DNA from: Varanus komodoensis
Taxonomy: Eukaryota > Chordata > Lepidosauria > Squamata > Varanidae
Reading direction: 5' to 3'
Length of the DNA stretch: 64,000 nucleotides
Assembly (NCBI RefSeq): GCF_004798865.1
Contig: NW_025335268.1
Location: 6,289,127-6,353,126, forward strand
Each line of letters starts with the position of its first letter. Within the stretch, counting starts at the first letter, position 1. The notes beneath the pieces are model-generated. The model searched no databases. It saw only the letters and a program-made list of their open reading frames with translations, and had not been told where the DNA came from. A program made the position numbers and the translations under genes. Shown piece after piece: positions 12,802-23,592 of this stretch.

Positions 12802-13280
12802 TGTTGTTGTTGTTAGTTGCAAAGTCACGTCCAACCCATTGCAACCCCATGGACAACATTCCTCCAGATCTTTCTGTCCTCCACCATCCCCCGGAGGCCA
12901 CTTAAGCTCACGCCTACTGCTTCAGTGACTCCATCTAGCCACCTCAGTTTCTGCCTTCCCCTTCTTCTTTTGCCATCAATTGTTCCCAGCATTAGGCTCT
13001 TTTCCAGTAAGTTCTTCTTTCTCATTAGGTGGCCAAAGTATTTGAGTTTCATCTTCAGTATCTGGCCTTCTAAAGAGCAGTCAGGGTTGATCTCCTCTAG
13101 GACTGACTGGTTTGATCTCCTTGCAGTCCAAGGGACTCGCAGGAGTCCTCTCCAGCACCACAATTCAAAGGCCTCAATTCTTTGGCGCTCAGCCTTCCTT
13201 TTGGTCCAGCTTTCACAAACACACATTGCAACTGGGAAAATCATAGCCTTGACTATACGCACTTTTGTTGGCAGGATGAT
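12802..13280 (-). mobile_element. 5'-truncated BovB (RTE) LINE, 3' end of ORF2
   Basis: The minus strand encodes the BovB ORF2 C-terminus almost without interruption: ILPTKVRIVKAMIFPVAM, CESWTKRKAERQRIEAFELW, RGLLRVPWTARRSNQSVLEE, LKYFGHLMRKKNLLEKSLML, RRRGRQKLRWLDG, VVHGVAMGWT. This corresponds to the known BovB end (LPTKVRIVKAMVFPVVMYGC ... AAVHGVAK). The 3' end has the expected GTTGTTGTTGTTAG-like repeat in antisense at 12801-12816. The open frame over about 155 codons suggests a comparatively young copy. It is truncated at the 5' end, as usual for target-primed integration, and inserted into a CR1 copy. BovB is abundant in squamates and is a textbook case of horizontal transfer. Confidence 0.93.
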
Positions 13281-13400
13281 GCCTACCCCTCTATTCTGTC
13301 TCCCCTTCCTTGCCATTTTCTAAGCTAAATTATCCCAGTTGTTGCTGCTGTTCCTCATGAAGCTATTTGCTGACACCGTTGCTCATACAATGTGAGGGGA
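13281..13400 (-). mobile_element. CR1-type LINE, distal part beyond the BovB insertion
   Basis: Beyond the BovB junction the plus strand again follows the antisense CR1 consensus ('cctctattctgtctcccctt', 'ttttctaagctaaattatcc', 'cctcatgaagctatttgct'). This continues exactly where the proximal part stops ('accatgcataattctctg'). The two parts are one element split by the BovB insertion. Confidence 0.68.
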
Positions 13401-16400
13401 CTAAACACTCCTATCTCACACACAAGGGTACACACAACTTACTCCATCTCTCCACGTACAGCAGAAAGAGCAAGAAAAGCAAAAACAAAACAAGAGCAGT
13501 GCAGGCACTGGAAGAGAAGGAAATTAAGATAATACGTAATGGGACCAGACACAGATGAATTTCAGGTGTGAAACAAAAGCATTCCTGATCTAACAACTGG
13601 CATATATGGACAGACAGTAAGCAAAAACAACAATGGACAGAACACTGACTTGATATTTGCTGTTGCCTTGGAGTCCTACTGTTCCACAAATAGATAAACA
13701 GAATATAAGCAGTGGCAAAATATGAGATTTTCATTTTCAAAGCAGGAAATGTTGATCCTGTTGTAATGATTTCATTCTCATTTATCTCAGGCGATGGCTG
13801 TAGGCTGAATCATTTTAATTGCATGGATGCTGGCCAGAAACACAGTTGCTCACTGAATTGTTGAAGCTTTGTATCACTGCAACTAGCTGATGTGAAAAAG
13901 CCCATTGTCATGTGCAGACTGGTTCCTATGGGGAAGTCTGCTGAATGCATGTGGGGTGGATCTGCATGACTTCACTTTTAAGCATGGAACTGAAATCCTT
14001 AAAAACTATTCTGTTCCTTCCCTGCAGCAGTCAGGTTACCTGATATGTGTTCTATAAGGAACTGCTCAGAGTTAAAATACACAAGAATAAATTTAATAAA
14101 TAAATAATAAATAAAATTTTAATACACTCAGTTGCAAAACAAGGTCCTATTTCTGCATTACTGAAAGCCTGAATCTCTTCACATGAAAAATGTAACATCC
14201 AACTGGCAGTGAAAAAGAGAAAACTGACATGTTTTTGTTAGAATTAAAAAAAAAAAAATGAAAGACTGGCTTTGTGTGTAAAAACCCATAAAAGTAAGCC
14301 AAAGAAACCTAAGTCTATTCTAGCTAGCCAAGGTGGAGTTCACCTGTCACGCAAGGATTCAAGGAGAAGACCCTAAACTCTGGCATCCCAAAGCATAGTC
14401 CTGCCTTGTGACTCTGAACCACAGCACTGCACTCACAGTGCACTTGAGACGGCTCATATCGGGGAGCTAAAAGGGACTTTGCACATTACATTTTGCACGG
14501 GACCTAGTGTAAAGTGGACACTGTTGCTCTACATGGAACCCACTTTCCACCTCTTCTCCCACCAACATACAGAGCCAATGCTAGGGACTGCTAATGGGAA
14601 ATAAGTCACATGTGCAATTTCCATATGTCTGCCTATGGCAGAGCATACAGACTAAAGAGTGGAGGGAAGAAAGCAGCAGAGTGGCTGTGCTTCCTGAAAG
14701 AAAGGGATAAGGAAAGTAAAACAAGGTAACCTCGGCTCCCTCTGAGAGTGGCTTGGGCCAGGACAGAACTGCTGAAAGAGCGCGAAACACCAGTGCTTTG
14801 CGTTCCCCATTCCTCCGGACATGCAGCACACAGGAAGTGCTATGCAGCCAAGATACAGCATGATGTTCTTCCACGGTCTCTTCCCTTTGTATACATATCA
14901 TGTCTCAAATTGCTCAAAAAGATGGGCGTTTCTATCAGTGAAGAGATTCCCACTGCATTTTAAGAGGCTGTCAGACTTGCATCTTGAAAAGTACATTGAA
15001 AAAAACTGGAAACAGTTTTTGTTGTCTTAGCTAGTGGTGTTGCCAATTTCTTATTTGCTCAGTTTGGAATATTAAAATTTCACTGACTTGCAATGCTAGA
15101 ATGCATCACAAATTAATTGCTTTTTCCTAAATAAATTCTTCTCTGGCTCCAAATGTAAACCATCTTCTGCATAACTGTGGGTCAGCAAACATAGCACAAC
15201 CGCCCCTCAGCGTGGGTTACGGCAAACTCAATTTCCCTCCTTCCATTCTGACATAAAGAGTGCCAGGTTTATTAGGCGTGGGATGAGCAGGCACTTCTCA
15301 ACATGGTGTTTCATAATTCACGGAAGGAAAAAGCAACCCTAAATGCAAGAATTATGCTGGCTTTCCCTTTACCACCCACATTCAAGGCGGAATTTAACAG
15401 TGCAGCTACGCACTGGTATTGCCATTTGTTCTGGAACGCTGCTGCAAAGGAATTTACACACATTACTGCTATGAGCACCACTGAGGACTACAGCCATAAC
15501 TGGCTGTATTCCATAGTCCTAAGTAAACAGAATCTGACAAGCACAGGCACCATGAATATTATGTAACTGCCTTTGAGTTGATACAGAGTATCTTCTTCTT
15601 AACAGGACATTACAGCTAACTAAATGAATTAATTGACTAATATGTTGCTATTATCTTTATGCATTTTTTAAAACAAGAAATCTATATAATACCATTACAC
15701 TGTCAGTGTAGACAGCATGGCAAACATCTGTCACAGCTGAGCTATCAGTAATTGTTGACAGACAGCCACAATACGGGAACCAGAAGATCACACATCAGGA
15801 ATAAGGCACTGCAAATACTGGAGTTGTCCAGGCAAGCACATAGACGCTTCCTGGTCAGCAGTGGCCACTTGCCAGTTTAAATGGGGAGGAGCAACTCCAG
15901 ATCACAGGAATCCTTTCTTTACAGGAGAACACCAAATCACAACTCAGGTTGCTTACCACGCAGGATCATCATGCGTAAGGGTGTATGCATTTCTTTTTCT
16001 AGCCTCAACAACTGAAGAAGAGAGGAAGAATGTGGCACAGAAATAAGTAAAAGCAACAAAGGTTGTTTTACTATTGTCCTACTATTTTAGGTACAAGCCT
16101 GCATGGCTTTTTTGTAACCTTTTCCTTTGTTTAAAATGGGGAACATATATAAGCATACGTATGTAGAACATATAGTGCAGAATTATTATTGAAGGAGGCG
16201 AGCAGTTGTAAAGTTTAAGTTAGAGATACAACATGCAGCTGAAGCCATTTTTAGATTTTTCTTTACCAACACCTGCCCAGCAGAGTTTAGATGCAAAGAC
16301 TTAGGATATTTATGAGTTGTAAAAAAATTACATTACACACAAATGTTAATATTTGGTGACCTTTGAAATGTTTTATGTGTCGCTAGATGGGTTTGTCATC

Positions 16401-18300
16401 AGGCAACTATATCAGTTTGGCGTTTGTGAAGATAATTTCAGTTTTGGTGTTGCAAATCATCAAACGCACAAGTTCCATCAGTGACAATAGTGAGAGCAAA
16501 GAAAACACAATAGACCATTGTGACTGATGCGTGCGCACTTATGCCTGGGAGCCCAGAAGGGGGCAGCGCACGCTCACACGGAGAAGTGGCAGGGCCAGGC
16601 AGGGATGCATCAGAATTCAGTATTAGTCCACAGGTCACTCATGAATGGTCTTGCATGTTCGTCAGAACTGTTTTAATCCCCAAATTTGGGGATGTTTTCA
16701 AACATCTTTGAAAAATGCACCATTTTTAAAAATTGCTCTTTCATGTTTTAGTCAGTGGAGGAAAAGCATCACTTTTGAAAAATGCACTTCGCACTTTTTC
16801 CATGCAAAGGAACTTTAAAAAAACAGGTGGGAGCACATTGAACCAACCTTCCAAATAAAGTTCAGAGAATTTTGGTGAGCTCAAGTTCTCCCATCCCTAG
16901 CGTCACTGAGTCACCAAAGGCTATTACTTGCTATAATAGTCAAGATGACAGCATTTTTACAAAGCTGTAATAAGTTCTCTATCAGAATTTTGGAAACATA
17001 TTCCTCTTTCCACACACATTTAACATCAGTCTGCCTTATTTAAGGGGTTTGGATGTACATTGCCCTTCTCTTTTATAATGTATTACATGACACCCAGTGC
17101 CAATTGCAGGCAAAAATGTGTAGTCGGTGTACATGCTTGGGAGTGAAACTCAAAGCAAAAGAAAAACATAAACTCTTCTAATAAGATTTGTGTCACAATA
17201 TAAAATATGCAAACATCATACTGCTGAAAAATATCTCTTCTAGACATAAGTAAATGAAATGTTGTCTTAGTTATTTCAAGCTTACTCCTTTCCATTTTGC
17301 CAACAGAATGCAGTGACTTGAAAAATGAAATTTGATATGTGCGTTCTGCTTGCTACATGCAGGAACAAGAAAGATAAGGTAGAGCGGTAGAAATCTCAAA
17401 TACACTGTCATTGTCATGCAGCCAGAAGGAGGTTTGAAAGAAAATACAGCCCAAATCTACACATTACTTAACTGATAGCAACACTGTTGCTTTGTGCGCA
17501 GGCTACACAACACTCTGGACTCTTCACATTTAAATATTATTCCTGCTGATCAGTCATTTCTTTCTTTGGAATGACACAAATATTCTAAATGTCATTACTA
17601 AGTCGTGTTATTGTTTTTATTAAGTGAAGACAACTTCAAATAAATATCCCCACCTTCTCTTCCACCTCCCCAATTAAGCAAAGAACACTTTGCTTGCTAA
17701 GCTGCAGCAGAAAGAGGATTTAGCAATAAAACATGTTAGGATTGGTAGCAAGTGAAGAACAACAGAGTCCTTCCCACCCCTGCCTCCCCCCTGCAAGAGC
17801 CTTTCCAGCACTATTAAAATGTACACAGGATGATAATACTCCAGGCAGAATGGCATCTGAACGTTTTCCACAGGGTGCTTTTTCATACACATATGCGCGC
17901 ATGCACACACAATTCATGCTACAGTCTTACATTTCTTAATTGTGAAAACATCACTAAACAACTGCTCAGCCACTCAATAAGGAGCTGGGATTTTAGTGCA
18001 CCTGGTTTAATAAATGATTTTTGTTTTGCATGGATGCAGCTTTATCCAAAATTGATGTTAATGATTTGCTTGTTTAACTTTTTTTAATCAAATACACCCT
18101 AACCACAACATTGCACATAAGAAAACTGGAATAATTACATACAAAATAAAACAAGGTGCATTATATCAATAGATGCATTCTTAATATAGAAGTAGAATTG
18201 CTTTATTACTGCATTTCATAATTTGGTGGCCATTCTTCTGTACCTTCAAATGAATAATGTACAACAGCCAGCAATGCATAACTGATTAACTCTACTTCTT
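13401..18300. other. Intron sequence with nothing recognised
   Basis: AT-rich intronic sequence containing A- and T-rich simple tracts (for example around 14090-14125 and 14240-14260). The segment 16640-16905, ending 'cccatccctag', may be an old MITE but lacks ends I can define. No coding exon was recognised. Confidence 0.5.
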
Positions 18301-18319
18301 ATTACTATTACTTCATTTC

Positions 18320-18410
18320 TATGCCATCTGTAGCCAAAGCTCTCTGGGTGGTTTACAAATATATACCATTAATATATACCTTTATTGTAATTACAACTTC
18401 ATCATATTCC
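18320..18410 (-). mobile_element. L2-type LINE 3' tail fragment
   Basis: The plus strand reads 'ttctatgccatctgtagcca' and 'ctctgggtggtttacaaata'. This is the antisense L2 3'-UTR pattern seen more clearly at 48505-48545. Short and decayed. Confidence 0.5.
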
Positions 18411-18670
18411 CCAATAAAACAAGACATTAGTTATATAAAGAGCATCCAGGCAGCAGACTAGCAATTAAATAAAACCAGTATTAAACTTTTATCTGTTTGT
18501 TGACAGATACCATGTCCACAGGAACTTCCCCAACCCAGCTCCCAACAAGTACACACAGGCATCAATATGTACCAGTTTCCAGCACTCAGTACACATTAGA
18601 ACCACAAATGGGAGGCAAACCCAAACTTTTCACAATGAAGTGAAGCTTCTTAGCAGTGACCCAGGCTTAC

Positions 18671-18883
18671 CTTCTTGTAGGCACACAGGTTTCTCACTTG
18701 GCTTCCAGCTCAGGGAGCCGTTAAAATGTCTCTCGCAAAGCTTTTTGGATGGACCCTTTAGCCTATATCCTTCTTGGCAATGAAACCGGACTACTGAACT
18801 TTCAAAGAATACACCTGTGCTGGGCATCTTATATCCATATTCAGGGAATCCAGGATCAGCACAAGCATGGAGTTCATCAAAAC
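18671..18883 (-). CDS. SUSD4: SUSD4 coding exon encoding sushi (CCP) domain 1
   Basis: This exon encodes the first complement-control (sushi) module of SUSD4, a single-pass membrane protein reported to restrain complement activation. On the minus strand it opens after an AG acceptor and reads [19 protein letters not shown], then continues through [16 protein letters not shown] and HFNGSLSW to VCLQEG, ending at a GTAAGC donor. The four sushi cysteines are present (CADP, HCQEG, KKLCE, VCLQ), as is the conserved Trp in LSW. HFNGS contains an N-glycosylation sequon. From memory it aligns along its whole length with human SUSD4 (GFDDLQVCADPGIPENG and onward). The exon is 213 bp with phase-1 introns on both sides, the usual arrangement for a shuffled sushi exon. 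The preceding signal-peptide exon was not found within the 45 kb upstream. Confidence 0.93.
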
Positions 18884-19359
18884 CTATGTTGACAAAGATG
18901 TAAAATATTTATGTCAAACACTTAAAGAACATTCTTTCCACCTGTGTTATCTGTGAAAGTGAGGCTGGGTACAGATCGCACAGCATTGCTCTTGTTAATT
19001 TCAAAGCAGAAGCTGCAACTAAATGCTGCAGCTGATTCACCAGCATGTTCACTTTCAGTTTTGCCCTCCTACCCCTATTTTAACCCCATCCCTAGTCCAA
19101 CAGTTCTTTATATGTATGTTAACTAAAATAGTTTCAAAGAATGCTTAAAGCAGCCAATAGCTGTAAATAACAATAAACATGTTTTAGGCAACCAGAACAC
19201 ATCAATTAAAATAATAGCCATTTGAATATATTGTGATATATTCACCTGGCCCTAACAAATCAGCAGATCACCCAAAAAGCATGTCTTTATTCATTAGTTA
19301 ATTAAATATGTATCTAGCCTTTTTTCTTCTAGCAAGGCATGCAAGGCTGCTTGCAAAGT

Positions 19360-21200
19360 CCCATTTTTGTCTTCACCACAACTGCAGTGCAGGCCAAGCT
19401 AACACTTGGTGATTGGCCACAATCCCACACAGGCTCTGTACAGGAAATTGTCGCCTGCCAGCAGGAAGGCCATCCACGGAGAGGTTAGATGGAGCTCCCT
19501 TGCCAAGCTGCCTTGCAGCAGGCACCAAGAAGGCCCAGTTGCGTCCCCCCAGACGTGGTTCAGATGCAGGTGGAAGAGAAAGGAGGAGCTCCCCTGAAGA
19601 CCTCAAAACTTGGGCTGACTAACATGGGGAAACACTGGCTGCCATGCTGAATGGCTCCTCCTCAAATCCTGTAGCACCCGCCTCAACTCCAATTTCCATA
19701 CTTGTTCTGGGGTAACCTTCCACCACTACCACAGCATGGAGTTGTTACTCCTTCCGCTGCCTGAAGCCTGCAGCAGTGTCCACCCATGCCAGGAAACAGG
19801 CAGGTGAACGAAGGCGCTTCCACAGGGCCAGTCTGCCCTGTCAGTCCAGGAAGAACCAAATGCTGACTTTTTACCCATCAGCCCACCCACAGGGCTGAAG
19901 GATGACAGTGAGGGACTCCAACATGTTCAGAGATACGCTTCTTCTCCCTGCTGCCAGATGAACAATACTTCTAGCCAGCTTGAAGTTTCCTCAAGTAAGG
20001 TCTCAGGTATGTTTATGGATGGACTCCTGCCATTAGCATGAGGCTAATGACTTTGCAATTAGAGAGAATGTCAGTTGTGAGCTGAGTTCTCCCTCCCAGC
20101 AGCAACAGTATCACCAGCCCTTCTTGCCCAAATGTCTTTATTTTACAATGTAAGTCTCTTAGCATACACAAAGCAACATGTTGAACCCTCTCTGGCCCTC
20201 TTCACCCAAAGCTTTGCTTATGAATCCTTCTGCACCTGTCTCTATGGGGAGGAGCACTCTGGAACTGGGCACACTTTTGCTCATCCTTCTGGGATTCCGA
20301 TTGGGCCACCCTATGACTGTGACAACAGACCTTTGGGTCCACCTCCTCAGGAGTTCTCCAACCAACAGACTCCCCATCTCTAAATCCCGCCCCCCAATGT
20401 TGTTGTTCTTCTTTGTTCCCACGGCTGTGTTGACTGGGCCCCTCAGCTGCCCTTGTTCTAATCTCTTCCCTAGCAGGCACAGGTGGGTACACAGAGCCTT
20501 GGATGGCAGCTGGAGCTGAGTCCATTTCAACAATCATTTCATTATCAGAGCCTGAGCTGTCAGCCCTGCCAGAATATGCCAACTCCCGTGCACACACCTC
20601 ATTCTTAGAATCTGAGCCAAGATGGTCAGCCTCTCACGTACGCCCCTGAAGTTTGCCAGCACGTAATGACGTAGAGGAAAATCTATTTAGCAGCCCCTTT
20701 TCTGGAAAAATTTCTGTGAATGAGCATGCTGAGACAAGGCTCACCCCACCACATTGGCCAGAGCACATTTTAGAGTAGAGCAAGTTTTAGGCAGTTGTTC
20801 GTGATTTGGCAGTTCTTAAGTCAATTCAAGAAGAACCTACTTTCTGTCAGCAGAGATGAGCTGGCAATGGTGGTGGCTCCAAGACTCCCAAGGGAGCAGC
20901 TTAATTCCAATCAGCAAAGGGAAAGGAAGGCTTTATATATACATTGGAACTGCTTTCTTTGAGCCTTGCGAGGCAACCCACTTTCTGCTGAAAGGGGAAA
21001 GACTGAATAGAGTTGTTGTGAGAATCTCCCCTGTTCATTACAGAGTTTTTGATAGAAGCTTTGTGCAAAATCTGCTCTGTTCCTGAGGAAAAGTACCAGC
21101 TAAAACTACCTATGGCTCCCAACTCCCCAGTAAATAGCTGAATACGGCCTGGTGGCATTTCTGTCTCCTTCTGTTTCCTTGGCACAATATGTGCTTTATT
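19360..21200. other. Unclassified, less AT-rich region with a minus-strand open frame
   Basis: This block has a visibly higher GC content than its surroundings. On the minus strand it holds a 131-codon frame (20202-20597) rich in acidic and polar residues (GRADSSGSDNEMIVEMDS) but with no domain I recognise. About 60 bp beyond the frames that end near 20160 is an AATAAA signal (plus-strand TTTATT near 20138). The character resembles an interspersed retroelement, but the class is unknown to me. I do not call it a host gene. Confidence 0.35.
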
Positions 21201-21389
21201 TGTTTTAGTTTAACTATGCCACTTCTGTTTTCAAAAGCAAATATAATCCTCTTTACCAATTAAAGCACACAATGTAGTATCTAATTAAAACCCCCTTAGC
21301 AACAGGTTGTTAACGCAATGATGGGGCTACTTTTCTCAATACAATACTGGATCAAATGCACTCCAATTAATTTCAAACAAAAGTCCAAG

Positions 21390-21700
21390 TCTTAGTAAGG
21401 GGTGGAAAGAAAGGAGGTGCCTGGGGCCTGATGGGCTTCCCTAGGAAGACTGTTCTACAATGCTAGTGCCGTAACTGAGAAGGTCCTGCAGCTCATGCTC
21501 ACCAACACATCCCAGACAGTGAGGAGACTCAGAACAAAGGAAAACAATTCCCTGAGGTGCATTTGGAGTGTACCTCAGGGATCAGAGGAAGAACACAGTG
21601 TATAAAGTGCCCAAGTCATTTAGGGATTTAAAAACTTAGACCCAGAGCCTTGAACCTCTCAGGTGTGCCAAAGATTGGCATCAAACATCTCCACTACCTG
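21390..21700 (-). mobile_element. L2-type LINE fragment (ORF2 3' end, decayed)
   Basis: In antisense the plus strand follows the L2 ORF2 C-terminus and 3' region: 'cctaggaagactgttctaca', 'gtaactgagaaggtcctgca', 'ctgaggtgcatttggagtgt' and 'catttagggatttaaaaact'. It corresponds to the same part of the element as the better-preserved copy at 48475-49005. Frames are broken. Confidence 0.6.
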
Positions 21701-23552
21701 CAATACCTGGTCAGTTACCCTAAGCTAGGCTAAATGAATTGCTCTAAACAGTTTTTATATTCTGACAACAGCACATTTCTGCTAATTTTCTATCATACTC
21801 AAAGATACAAGAGTATGATAGAGTATGATTCAGTTCAATCTCTGTCCTCATTCAGTTCAGATGACTTTCCAATCCAACAGTTCACTTTTCGACAATATTA
21901 TGTTCAAGTATCACATAAGGCTTTCTGGCAGGCCAAGTATTTAAATTAACCCCAGGCAACAACAAAAGAGAGTAAACAAGTCTTTGAGAGAAAGAGAACA
22001 GACTGTCAGGAATATGTAAAAAACAAAACAAAACAAAAGATTGAAAACAGCATACTAATTTAGTTTAAACTCTGGAGACAAAATGGGCCATGTCAGGACA
22101 AGATGGCTGGAGTTACAGTAGTCCAAAAGCCATGGACCATTACACCGTCAGGCTTGCATAGGAAAGATTTCATTCAGACATACATGGTTCAATGTTAGAC
22201 GCATGCAGAGACATCCAGGGGCAACTGCACCAGATAAGTGGGAAAGAAGACAAGATCGTGCTTCCCTGTGGCATGCAGAAGAGATCTTGGGGAAACATCA
22301 TCCAACCGAGATCAACAGTGGTAAGGTCAGTAGCAAAATTCAATGTCAGCCTTCATTTTCCATTTGCATGCATAAAATGATTTATCCAGAGGCCACCTTT
22401 ATATGATATCGCATGATGAGCCCTTTACAAAACTAATTTCAATGTGTGCCTTACAAAGAAGCTTTACAGTAAACAAAACAAGCAAGCAAAAAAGATACCC
22501 ACAAAATAAAGCTGTCAGACTAAACACCTGCTGAATGTTGAAAGCTAAACAGCCTCACAACTGGCACAGCAGGAGAGCAATTAATGCCACTGGTAGAGAA
22601 GCCAGGAAAATTTGAAAGCTATCAAAATCTGACTTTCATGTTTTGATTTCAAATGAGAAGTATCCTAGGGGCTCACTATTTTCTGCACATTAGGCATCAA
22701 GATCTCCCACCCTTCACAAAATCCGTGTTAGGGCACACAAAACAACACTTTAAAAAAGTCTGCATTCTGTGATGCAAGTATAAGAAAAATAAACAAACCA
22801 CCACCAACCAGCCTGAGGACAGCTTAGACAGCAGTGTCTATTCCCAAATGCCCCCAAGTTGCAAATGATGCAGCATTTAATTCTAGCAACACCATGTACT
22901 TTTTCCAGTTCTGCTTCCTTGTCAGAGATGCATTGGAGGATAAAGCACAGTCTCCACTGGGTCTTGCAGATGGCAGGTAACAGCTGAAAGCTGAGGGCAG
23001 TGAAAAGAATCTCTGAAGGCACTCAGAGAAGATGCTACCAAGATCCAACTCAATGCAGTCCCTGCAGAAACTGGAGGCCAGTTCTGGTTGTGGAAGACCA
23101 GCTGTAGAGGTGTTGAGGACTGGGTCCCTTCACACTTCTACCTTTCCAGTTTCAACATTCACCTCTCCTGCAGTGTGCTCTTTGGTGCCCCAGCTTGAAT
23201 AACCTAAAATAAAAAAGCACTGCTTGCTTTCTTTTGGATTGCTGTTGAGCAGGTATGGCTGGAATTGATGAGGGACCCCCACCCTCCACTAGCTTTAATT
23301 GTGCAGGTTGAAGTGTTGGGAGCTTGGACAGACTGTCTGTCCCTGCCCAGGGAGGACTGACCTAGAAAGCCTCTCTTCCAAGACTAAGATCCTAAGAAGC
23401 AAAGAGATTTTTTGGAGGCACAGAAAAGCCAAACACTTATCAACAAAAGTTAAAATTAAATAAGTCAGCAGTCAGTCATTTCCAAAGAAGCAATGGTCTA
23501 GGTATGCTTTGAGAACAAAACTCCAGAGTGAGATAACATTCTCTGTCTTTCC
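21701..23552. other. Sequence with nothing recognised
   Basis: No named repeat, splice-bounded exon or RNA gene was identified here. Confidence 0.5.
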
Positions 23553-23592
23553 TACATATGCGCATGCGCGCGCGCGCACACACGCACACACA
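23553..23592. repeat. 40-bp strictly alternating purine-pyrimidine tract (CG/CA/TA)
   Basis: Every base from 23553 to 23592 alternates pyrimidine and purine. The tract starts TACATATGCGCATGCGCGCG and continues into a CA-rich end. Such tracts are a compound microsatellite and a classical Z-DNA-forming sequence. Confidence 0.95.

Larger units (their letters stand above)
6649..18670 (-). other. SUSD4: SUSD4 intron between sushi 1 and sushi 2 exons (12.0 kb)
   Basis: The intron begins with the GTAAGC donor at 18670 and ends with the CCACAG acceptor at 6649. It contains a hAT MITE (7466-7906), an L2 LINE fragment (8535-9420), a CR1 LINE split by a BovB LINE (12351-13400) and an L2 3' tail near 18320-18400. 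The remaining stretches, 9421-12350 and 13401-18300, are AT-rich and I see no supportable gene in them. Confidence 0.85.

Noticed and set aside
12817-13323. A 168-codon plus-strand open frame.
   Set aside because: It is the antisense shadow of the BovB ORF2 end on the minus strand.
4092-18883. Assignment of the sushi exons to CSMD, SEZ6 or SVEP1.
   Set aside because: There are no CUB domains between the sushi modules, and the sequence signatures [13 protein letters not shown]...[11 protein letters not shown] and CLRPL...NLIWS specifically fit SUSD4.
23553-23592. Possible CRISPR-like or tandem array around the CG/CA tract and other short repeats.
   Set aside because: No regularly spaced direct repeats with unique spacers. 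It is a compound dinucleotide microsatellite.
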